Source of the DNA: JANXYY01 sp035530875
GTDB lineage: Bacteria; Actinomycetota; Actinomycetes; Nanopelagicales; Nanopelagicaceae
NCBI GenBank assembly: GCA_035530875.1
Contig: DATKUB010000078.1
Coordinates: 1 to 11,838, forward strand
Direction: 5' to 3'
Length of the DNA: 11,838 bases
Below the pieces are notes generated by a model. The model was not told the DNA's origin. It saw nothing but the letters and a program-made list of their open reading frames with translations, and made no database searches. This document shows positions 7,738-11,838 of this stretch, piece by piece (the stretch's first letter is position 1; every line of letters begins with the position of its first letter). The position numbers and the translations under genes were made by a program.

Positions 7738-7846
7738 TCCTGATCCGGCGGCGGAGAAGATTCAGGCGATCACGCGGAGCGAAAACGCAACCAAGGCCGC
7801 TCGCGCCAGATGGACCAAGCCCACGACCCCAAGGAGATCCGCATGA
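7637..7846 (+). pseudogene. C-terminal remnant resembling phage terminase small subunit
   Basis: The frame ending at TGA 7844-7846 reads LVPGSMGQERPNPLFPE, then STRTLLAALLKQLAIPD, then TKAARARW. This matches the pattern I remember from the C-terminus of P27-type small terminases of actinobacterial phages: GSxGQ, NPL, an Arg-rich helix, LLxQLxLPD and an Ala/Arg-rich end. The usual roughly 90 N-terminal residues are absent, and no credible ribosome-binding site precedes the segment. The stop overlaps the next start (ATGA), which supports this once being a real gene in an operon. The 5' end, near 7635, is where the oppositely oriented frame of the preceding gene takes over, so a deletion or recombination joint probably lies there. 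Family assignment is from memory and moderate. Confidence 0.5.
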
Positions 7847-8028
7847 ACCGCCTACGCGAGCCGACGCTGGCCACACCGACCCCGGGACTGTTGACCGCAG
7901 CGGACCGGGCGTGGATAGCTTCCCTGCTCGATGAGAAGCCGAACGAGTCAGTTCGCATGGTGATTCACGATCGACTCGGTGTGCAACCTTTCTTCCATAG
8001 CGAGTGTGATTATTCGTGGGAAATTTAG
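7843..8028 (+). CDS. Small unknown ORF (61 aa), possibly truncated by TAG
   Basis: ATG at 7843 with AAGGAG (7831-7836) six bases upstream, overlapping the terminase-like remnant stop by 4 bp (ATGA). The product begins MNRLREPTLATPTPGLL and contains LTAADRAWIASLLDEKP, then SVRMVIHDRLGVQPFF. It is soluble and not recognised. After the TAG at 8026-8028 the same frame stays open for 39 more codons (ARDDEIRWTLNDIERKLRR and on) to TAA at 8146-8148, overlapping the next gene by 11 bp. The downstream stretch looks like natural helical coding sequence, so the original gene may have been about 101 codons, now cut by a nonsense change. Confidence 0.65.
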   Translation: MNRLREPTLATPTPGLLTAADRAWIASLLDEKPNESVRMVIHDRLGVQPFFHSECDYSWEI

Positions 8029-8137
8029 GCCCGCGATGACGAGATTCGATGGACTTTGAACGACATCGAGCGCAAACTTAGGCGGGGCGTAGGGGCGCTG
8101 AGATTGCCCCGGGCGACCGACCGAGAGAGGTATCAAG

Positions 8138-8317
8138 ATGGCGCGTAAGCGATCACTCGCTAGCCAGCTGTACCGCCTTGCCCGGGCGTCCAATAACCTC
8201 AGCGCCCTGAGTAAAGGACCGGATGCCTACGCTAAGCGGATCGTGCGCCGGAAGGTCTACGGCCAGCAGATGGGCCTCACGCGAAAGTTTCTCAAGGCAC
8301 TCGGCCTCAGCCGGTAG
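8138..8317 (+). CDS. Small basic element protein (59 aa), phage/integrative-element type
   Basis: ATG at 8138 with GAGAGG (8125-8130) seven bases upstream; TAG at 8315-8317. The product begins MARKRSLASQLYRLARASNN and ends MGLTRKFLKALGLSR, with Arg/Lys-rich helices between. I recall very similar short proteins (MARRxS...LYRxAR...KGP...KR...GR) scattered through actinobacterial prophages and integrative elements, always without a known function. The strongly basic, helical nature suggests nucleic-acid binding, but this is only inference. It sits between other small plus-strand genes and probably shares their transcript. Confidence 0.75.
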   Translation: MARKRSLASQLYRLARASNNLSALSKGPDAYAKRIVRRKVYGQQMGLTRKFLKALGLSR

Positions 8318-8387
8318 TCCTTCTTTGCCAATCCTTGCCAGCAGGCCGGGATCGCGGTTGGCTAAGAGCAACTGATAGGGGATGCAC

Positions 8388-8531
8388 ATGGAACGAATTC
8401 AAGAGTGGGCGGCAAAGGAAAAAGCTAGGCGGCAAGAACTGAAAGCTGAGAAGGCTCAAGGGCTAAATCCCCGACTACCACCGCAGCCACCAATCAGGGA
8501 ACATGGCACAAGCAGGCAGGAGCAATGTTGA
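8388..8531 (+). CDS. Small charged ORF (47 aa), unknown
   Basis: ATG at 8388 with AGGGG (8377-8381) six bases upstream; TGA at 8529-8531. The product starts MERIQEWAAKEKARRQELKA, a single highly charged helix with many Lys, Glu, Arg and Ala, and continues with a Pro-rich segment (NPRLPPQPPIREHG) and a single Cys at the end. I do not recognise it. Good ribosome-binding spacing and position in a run of small genes favour it being real; its length alone does not. Confidence 0.55.
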   Translation: MERIQEWAAKEKARRQELKAEKAQGLNPRLPPQPPIREHGTSRQEQC

Positions 8532-8557
8532 ATCTCCACATGGATGGATCTCATCAG

Positions 8558-8585
8558 TTGGTTGCATTAACGCTAAGGCTATACG
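8558..8585 (+). promoter_or_regulatory. Possible promoter before the secreted-protein gene
   Basis: TTGGTT (8558-8563) and TATACG (8580-8585) are separated by 16 bases in the 155-bp gap between the 47-residue ORF and the secreted protein. This would give a leader of about 95 bases that includes the AACTTC palindrome. It is a weak prediction from sequence pattern only. Confidence 0.3.
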
Positions 8586-8637
8586 CGGTAGTTCGTGCAA
8601 TCCTTTGAGCAGCCGAAACCCCGACGGTTAAAGATGC

Positions 8638-8652
8638 AACTTCTTTGAAGTT
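8638..8652. repeat. Palindrome AACTTC-TTT-GAAGTT upstream of secreted-protein gene
   Basis: Perfect 6-bp arms around TTT, 35 bp before the ATG at 8687. It could be an operator half-site pair or a small leader hairpin; nothing decides between them. Confidence 0.35.
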
Positions 8653-8686
8653 ATTCCTTCCTCTTCCACCAACGAAAGGAAATGAC

Positions 8687-9067
8687 ATGGCCGTAACAAA
8701 ATCACCACCAATGAGCCGCAAACACAGACTCATTACTTACGCCCTTACACCGCTAGTTCTTGCAGGTGGGCTTATCCTCATTAGTTCGCCTGCAGCAAAC
8801 GCCGCCGCACCTACGCCGACTATTAGCGCAACCGTGAACCATGTAGCCAATCCGACTAAAGCGCCAAACAGCGCGCCAACGGTAAACCCCTACATCTTAT
8901 TAGCCGACGGCGGGGGCGGGACGAGTAACTCGGGCGCTGGGCTAGTCACCCCCGCAGACCCGCCCCTGATCTGCCGGCTGGTCTCCGTCACAGTGTTTGT
9001 TCTCACCGATGGGAACTGGGTTGCGTCCACGCTCTCCTATCTGGCCTGCTATGCCGTCCTCGGCTAA
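8687..9067 (+). CDS. Secreted protein with signal peptide (126 aa), unknown
   Basis: ATG at 8687 with GAAAGGA (8674-8680) six bases upstream; an in-frame upstream ATG at 8645 has no such site. The N-terminus is a standard Sec signal: a basic region (SRKHR), a hydrophobic core (YALTPLVLAGGLILI) and a cleavage motif ending SSPAANA before AAPTPT. The mature part of about 87 residues starts Pro/Thr/Ala-rich, has a Gly-rich stretch (ADGGGGTSNSGAG) and ends in a hydrophobic block with two Cys (LICRLVSVTVFVLTDG, then LSYLACYAVLG). The Cys pair could form a disulfide. I do not recognise the family. The end overlaps, or nearly abuts, the membrane-protein gene, so the two are probably co-expressed. Secretion is well supported; function is unknown. 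Confidence 0.8.
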   Translation: MAVTKSPPMSRKHRLITYALTPLVLAGGLILISSPAANAAAPTPTISATVNHVANPTKAPNSAPTVNPYILLADGGGGTSNSGAGLVTPADPPLICRLVSVTVFVLTDGNWVASTLSYLACYAVLG

Positions 9068-9074
9068 GGCGGCG

Positions 9075-9356
9075 ATGATGGCAAGGAACCCGTGGCGGGT
9101 TTGGGTGAAACGCCGGAAGAGGCAAGAGCGCCTCGACTGGGGCGACGTCCTCGTCCTTAGGCTGATGTCCGCCCTCTTCCTGCTGCCTGCCCTGGTCGTG
9201 GGCTCGGCCCTGGTCGGTGCCCCTGGCGCGTTCGGCGTCTGGCTATTGGTAGTCGGGGTGTGGGCCCTGTTGAGCCTCATCCCGGGCTGGCGAGCCTGGG
9301 ATGTAAAACTTTACAACCGCAAGTTCGATAAGCGGAGGCTGTCAGACAAGGCTTAA
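9075..9356 (+). CDS. Small two-helix membrane protein (93 aa), unknown
   Basis: The start is chosen at the ATG pair 9075/9078, five to eight bases after AAGG (9066-9069), which lies at the stop codon of the secreted-protein gene. An earlier in-frame ATG at 9051 would overlap that gene but has no ribosome-binding site. After a basic N-terminus (NPWRVWVKRRKRQERLDWGD) come two hydrophobic helices, roughly LMSALFLLPALVVGSALV and FGVWLLVVGVWALLSLI, separated by a short Gly/Pro turn, and then a basic tail. Charge distribution predicts both ends in the cytoplasm. No family is recognised. Tight linkage to a secreted protein suggests a joint envelope role or a toxin/immunity-like pair, which is speculative. 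Confidence 0.7.
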   Translation: MMARNPWRVWVKRRKRQERLDWGDVLVLRLMSALFLLPALVVGSALVGAPGAFGVWLLVVGVWALLSLIPGWRAWDVKLYNRKFDKRRLSDKA

Positions 9357-9538
9357 CTGGGTTTCCTCTACAAGGGCTGCGCCTACCCTGCAGAAAGTTG
9401 GGGCTTAGCGCAGCGCCCCCGATATTTAAAACGGTGGCGCTGTTCTGTGCTAAGGAGTTACTTGCGGATCAGAACCGCTAATCCGACCTGCACGGGCACC
9501 GGCGATCTTGCGTCGATGATTTCATACACCGCAAACGC
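9357..9538. other. Convergent intergenic region with GC-rich hairpins
   Basis: No convincing gene is seen; a plus-strand frame that begins in the gap (9447-9632) is mostly antisense to the 139-residue gene. The gap separates the plus-strand gene run from the minus-strand right-end genes. CAGCGCC (9411-9417) pairs with GGCGCTG (9436-9442), continued after one mismatch by CCG/CGG around an AT-rich 10-base loop. An overlapping alternative pairs GGGGC (9400-9404) with GCCCC (9415-9419). These may end transcription from both sides, though no T-run follows. Confidence 0.45.
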
Positions 9539-9958
9539 TCACGATGCGCTCGCCTGCAACTCTTCCGCGAATTCCCAGCGCACCAATTCGCTGACCAAGG
9601 CCGCTGAGGCTTTAGCTGATTGGTGGCCGTAATAGGTTGCAACGAAATCCAGAGCCGAGTCTGTCGTGGTGAAATGGTGAAAACTCGACAGATCAAAGGC
9701 GAACACGCCCGGCCCCCACTCTTGTAGTTCGAGATCGACGGCCCAGTCCAGTTCTTGCACCGAGGTATCCGGCGCAACGGGAGCATCCGGCCTGGTCTCG
9801 TCTATCCGATAGGCGGCCATAATCAGGTCCTCCCAATCCGCAAAAAAACGAGCCGACGCACCTGCCCGGTGCGGAATCGCAACGATGGCGTTCACGCCGT
9901 CAAACTCGGCAACCTTACGGATGCGGCGGTCAGTGCCTTTCGGAGTGACGGTGTTCAT
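9539..9958 (-). CDS. Unknown element protein (139 aa)
   Basis: ATG at 9958 with AAAGGGA (plus-strand 9965-9971) six bases upstream. The product begins MNTVTPKGTDRRIRKVAEFD and includes NAIVAIPHRAGASARFFADW, then LDWAVDLELQEWGPGVFAFD and FHHFTTTDSALDFVATYYG. It is acidic, soluble and aromatic-rich. I do not recognise it. There is no stop between this frame and the shifted second half of the Cys-motif gene immediately upstream, so the two may be a fusion of about 235 residues, or this may simply be the second gene of a pair with its own ribosome-binding site. The latter is favoured by the well-placed AAAGGGA. Confidence 0.65.
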   Translation of the reverse strand: MNTVTPKGTDRRIRKVAEFDGVNAIVAIPHRAGASARFFADWEDLIMAAYRIDETRPDAPVAPDTSVQELDWAVDLELQEWGPGVFAFDLSSFHHFTTTDSALDFVATYYGHQSAKASAALVSELVRWEFAEELQASAS

Positions 9959-10245
9959 TTCGAGTCCCTTTAGAACCGGCCTGCCCTCAACGGCAGCGCT
10001 TCGCAGTTCTTTGATGGCGTCGGCTAACTGACCAGCCTCGGCGAGTGTTAATTGGTCACTTGACCCCGTAGAGATACCTACGTGCGGCTCTGCATCGTGT
10101 CGCCCCTGGACTCTAGCCAGATAGCAACATCGCTAACTGTGAAGGACGGTGAGATGCACTCGCCGCCGTCGAGTTCAGTCTCGATGTTGTCCTCTGGCAC
10201 GTAGTGCTCGCTGCACCAAGGCTTGCAGTCGGTTATCGTGTTCAT
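9959..10245 (-). pseudogene. Frameshifted small Cys-motif gene (DUF6907-like)
   Basis: The ATG at 10245 is preceded by AAGGA and opens a 55-residue frame starting MNTITDCKPWCSEHYVPEDN, with Cys7, Cys11, His14 and Cys30 as possible zinc ligands; it ends at TAG 10080-10078. Another frame over the same DNA reads RVQGRHDAEPHVGISTG, then SSDQLTLAEAGQLADAIKEL, which is just what I recall as the second half of such actinobacterial proteins. Restoring one base at about 10116-10117 (TGG-CT to TGG-GCT) joins both into one 96-residue protein. So the gene carries a one-base deletion, unless this is a sequencing error or a programmed frameshift. The DUF6907-like label is from memory and tentative; the frame switch itself is clear. 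Confidence 0.65.
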
Positions 10246-10303
10246 GGATCCTTCTTCCTTGCCTAGTGCTGATCCTCTGCCAGGGTGGGTCCTCGGCTAG
10301 GTT

Positions 10304-10325
10304 TCCATCTACCGCCTATCTACCG
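10304..10325 (+). repeat. Tandem 11-bp repeats, probable integrase arm-type sites (right)
   Basis: TCCATCTACCG (10304-10314) followed directly by CCTATCTACCG (10315-10325): one exact and one near copy of the 11-mer found twice at 5638-5659, in the same orientation and again in tandem. They lie about 120 bp inside the right att core. Confidence 0.65.
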
Positions 10326-10366
10326 GAATTTTTACGACTGCCCGGAAAGGATAAAACTCCGAGTCG

Positions 10367-10395
10367 AAAAACCCCTTATTATCCAATAGGTTTTT
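10367..10395 (-). terminator. Possible terminator between lldD and the element
   Basis: AAAAACC (10367-10373) and GGTTTTT (10389-10395) are a perfect 7-bp inverted repeat with a 15-base loop; on either strand the second arm ends in five T. A transcript from lldD reaches it about 90 bases after the stop codon, so it could shield the element from lldD read-through. The stem is AT-rich and weak. Confidence 0.35.
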
Positions 10396-10442
10396 GGAAT
10401 GACTACTACTAGCCGGTAAGTGCTAGGAAGGGCTGAAAGGCA

Positions 10443-10464
10443 GTTCAAGTCCCCCCTCGGACAC
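10443..10464 (+). repeat. Right attachment site (22-bp direct repeat)
   Basis: An exact copy of 5560-5581, not part of a functional tRNA here. Looser tRNA likeness extends upstream: GTGCTAG at 10420-10426 corresponds to the anticodon-stem GTGCTAG at 5534-5540, offset by three bases. To the right, unique chromosomal sequence starts and lldD ends 21 bp later. Confidence 0.88.
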
Positions 10465-10485
10465 AACCTGGGATTCAAACTGATG

Positions 10486-11715
10486 TCACATCTGCTGTTG
10501 AAGTAGTTTCACGTGCTCTGGACCCAATTCGGAAAGGGATCTAACCCCTAGGAGTCTCATCGTTCGGAGCATTTGCTCTTCAAGAATTGAAAGGGTGCGA
10601 TCGACACCCTCTCGCCCACCTGCCATCAACCCATATAGGTACGCTCGGCCAATCCAGGTGAAGGTCGCTCCGGCGGCAATGGCGGCGATGACATCGCCTC
10701 CGTGCATGATACCGGTATCAAGATGAATCTCTGCATACTTGCCGACTTCTTTCACAGTTTCTGGTAATAAATAGAGCGGAACTGGCGCCCGGTCCAGCTG
10801 TCTACCGCCGTGATTGGAAAGCAGAATTGCATCAGCTCCAGCATCCACTGCTAGACGTGCGTCTTCAACGTTTTGTATTCCCTTCACGACCAGACCGCCT
10901 GACCATTGGCCCCTAATCCATTTGAGCTCCTCAAAAGTCACAGTCGGATCAAACATCGAATCAAGAAGTTCGGCGACCGTGCCATCCCAAGAATCTAGCG
11001 AGGCAAACTTTAAAGGTTCGGTTGTGAGGAAATTCCACCACCAACCTGGGCGAGGAATAGCGTTTAGAACTGTGTTCAAGGTAAGTGAAGGTGGAATGGT
11101 CAAACCGTTTCTAACATCGCGCAAGCGCGCACCTGCCACTGGTACATCAACGGTAAGAACGAGGCTTTCAAAGCCTGATTTTTGGGCGCGCTCTACCAAT
11201 GCCAAACTGCGATCGCGGTCTTTCCACATATAAAGTTGGAACCAATTTCTTCCACCAGGCGCCGCAGCAGCAATATCTTCGATGGAAGTGGTCCCCATTG
11301 TCGATAGAACAAAGGGAATGCCTTTGTCGGCAGCCGCACTACATCCGGCAATTTCTCCCTCTGTCTGCATCATTCGTGTGAAACCGGTGGGGGCAATTCC
11401 AACTGGAAGTTTAGAATTCTTACCCAACACATTCATATTTAAGTCAACATTTGAAACATCTCTTAAGATCCGAGGCTGAAACTCAACGTTTTCAAACGCT
11501 CTGCGAGCACGTTGCAAGCTCCTCTCCGAATCAGCAGCCCCATCGGTGTAATCGAAAGCTCCCTTAGGAGTTCGGCGCTTCGCGATTGCTCTAAGGTCAT
11601 AAATCGTGAGTGAACGAGAGAGCCTTCTTTTCTTAGAATTCCAAACAGGACTGCGGAACCGTAGAATTTGCCTTAAATCCGCATATCTGGGAAACCTACG
11701 CTTGACTCCGTTCAT
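10486..11715 (-). CDS. lldD: L-lactate dehydrogenase/alpha-hydroxy-acid oxidising flavoprotein, LldD2 type
   Basis: 409 residues from the ATG at 11715, close to the length of mycobacterial LldD2, which it resembles end to end (ALTIxDLRxIAKRRTP-like start, IAPTGFTRxMxTEGEIAG, NWFQLYMWKDRDRS, VDVPVAGARLRDVRNG). It is an FMN-dependent TIM-barrel enzyme oxidising L-lactate or related 2-hydroxy acids to 2-oxo acids. Active-site positions are present: Tyr56, Gln160 and Tyr162, Asp190, Lys278 (VVKGIQ), catalytic His302 with Arg305 (SNHGGRQLD), and the FMN phosphate loop DTGIMHGGD and GRAYLYG. The start follows the stop of the upstream gene with no gap, so translation is probably coupled. L-lactate is the likely but not certain substrate. 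The 3' end is 21 bp from the right att site. Confidence 0.93.
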   Translation of the reverse strand: MNGVKRRFPRYADLRQILRFRSPVWNSKKRRLSRSLTIYDLRAIAKRRTPKGAFDYTDGAADSERSLQRARRAFENVEFQPRILRDVSNVDLNMNVLGKNSKLPVGIAPTGFTRMMQTEGEIAGCSAAADKGIPFVLSTMGTTSIEDIAAAAPGGRNWFQLYMWKDRDRSLALVERAQKSGFESLVLTVDVPVAGARLRDVRNGLTIPPSLTLNTVLNAIPRPGWWWNFLTTEPLKFASLDSWDGTVAELLDSMFDPTVTFEELKWIRGQWSGGLVVKGIQNVEDARLAVDAGADAILLSNHGGRQLDRAPVPLYLLPETVKEVGKYAEIHLDTGIMHGGDVIAAIAAGATFTWIGRAYLYGLMAGGREGVDRTLSILEEQMLRTMRLLGVRSLSELGPEHVKLLQQQM

Positions 11716-11838
11716 CTACTTTTCTATCTGTCTGAGTTCTCGCTTGTAACGTTGAGCATTAGCCACATATAACGCAACAGTTTCGGCGGCATGATCGGTA
11801 AGCACAGCGTCGGTCCTTATGCGAGCTGGTATGCCTAC
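11716..11838 (-). CDS. C-terminal 40 residues of an unidentified gene
   Basis: The frame is open from the window edge to TAG at 11718-11716, reading VGIPARIRTDAVLTDHAAET and then VALYVANAQRYKRELRQIEK. The stop directly abuts the lldD ATG, so this gene is almost certainly in an operon with lldD. The visible part is too short for me to name the family. A carbohydrate kinase or a 2-hydroxy-acid enzyme would make sense next to lldD, but nothing in these residues shows it. Confidence 0.7.
   Translation of the reverse strand, partial: VGIPARIRTDAVLTDHAAETVALYVANAQRYKRELRQIEK

Larger units (their letters stand above)
5560..10464. mobile_element. 4.9-kb integrative element in tRNA-Leu(GAG)
   Basis: The element is bounded by 22-bp direct repeats and carries a tyrosine integrase adjacent to the tRNA end, with paired 11-bp repeats near each end. 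It contains about eight short genes that differ in style from the enzyme genes on either side: small, mostly unknown, with phage-like pieces. There is no visible replication initiator, relaxase, FtsK/Tra translocase, capsid, portal or large terminase. This fits a degraded prophage or actinobacterial integrative element, or a phage-satellite-like island that depends on a helper. Removal of bases 5582-10464 would restore tRNA-Leu directly convergent with lldD. Confidence 0.85.
10246..10485. other. Non-coding right end of the element and junction
   Basis: No gene is supported. The region holds the right arm-type repeats, the AAAAACC/GGTTTTT inverted repeat, a tRNA-like 3' stretch and the right att core. 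An antisense frame on the plus strand (10149-10412) has no ribosome-binding site and no recognisable product. Confidence 0.6.

Noticed and set aside
7424..7876. Minus-strand ORF of 150 codons
   Set aside because: Shares DNA with both the terminase-like plus frame and the other minus frame; its product is Arg/Gly/His-rich with no recognisable segment.
9447..9632. Plus-strand ORF of 61 codons in the convergent gap
   Set aside because: More than half lies antisense to the better supported 139-residue minus gene; there is no signal or domain in the product, and the composition looks like a shadow frame.
10149..10412. Plus-strand ORF of 87 codons at the right end of the element
   Set aside because: Overlaps the Cys-motif gene in antisense and runs through the arm-type repeats; no ribosome-binding site and no recognisable product.

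Overview
The window looks like a chromosomal segment of an actinobacterium of moderate GC content. The support is a luciferase-like enzyme of the F420-dependent type, a DUF5703-type small protein, an LldD2-type lactate dehydrogenase very like the mycobacterial one, Shine-Dalgarno sites of the AGGAGG type and frequent GTG or ATG overlaps between genes. I cannot name the genus from sequence alone.

Left chromosomal block (1-5425). A luciferase-like F420-dependent oxidoreductase (minus strand, running off the left edge) is divergent from an aldo/keto reductase. The aldo/keto reductase overlaps a RecD-like ATP-dependent DNA helicase, which in turn overlaps a 64-residue DUF5703 protein; these three form a tight plus-strand operon. 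It converges on a minus-strand M20-family metallopeptidase. The reductase has Gln at the place of the catalytic His.

Integrated element (about 5560-10464). A tRNA-Leu with anticodon GAG lies at 5497-5580. Its last 21 bases plus one following base form a 22-bp sequence that recurs exactly at 10443-10464. Between the copies lie a tyrosine integrase next to the tRNA, paired 11-bp repeats just inside each end that look like integrase arm sites, and a set of short genes. This is a compact integrative element of about 4.9 kb in a tRNA gene. On its minus strand are the integrase and, 2 bp upstream, a protein with a helix-turn-helix-like tail. On its plus strand are a truncated piece that resembles the C-terminus of a phage small terminase, a 61-residue ORF ending at a TAG followed by further open frame, 59- and 47-residue ORFs, a secreted protein and an overlapping two-helix membrane protein. 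At the right end, on the minus strand, are a Cys-rich small gene broken by a one-base frameshift and an unknown 139-residue protein in the same frame as its shifted half. No replication, conjugation or capsid gene is visible. The truncation, the frameshift and the possible nonsense codon suggest a decaying phage-derived or satellite-like element with the secreted/membrane pair as possible cargo.

Right chromosomal block (10465-11838). LldD2-type FMN-dependent alpha-hydroxy-acid dehydrogenase (minus strand) ends 21 bp beyond the right att copy, and the stop codon of a further upstream gene, cut by the window edge, directly abuts its start codon. Before insertion, the tRNA-Leu would have been directly beside and convergent with lldD.
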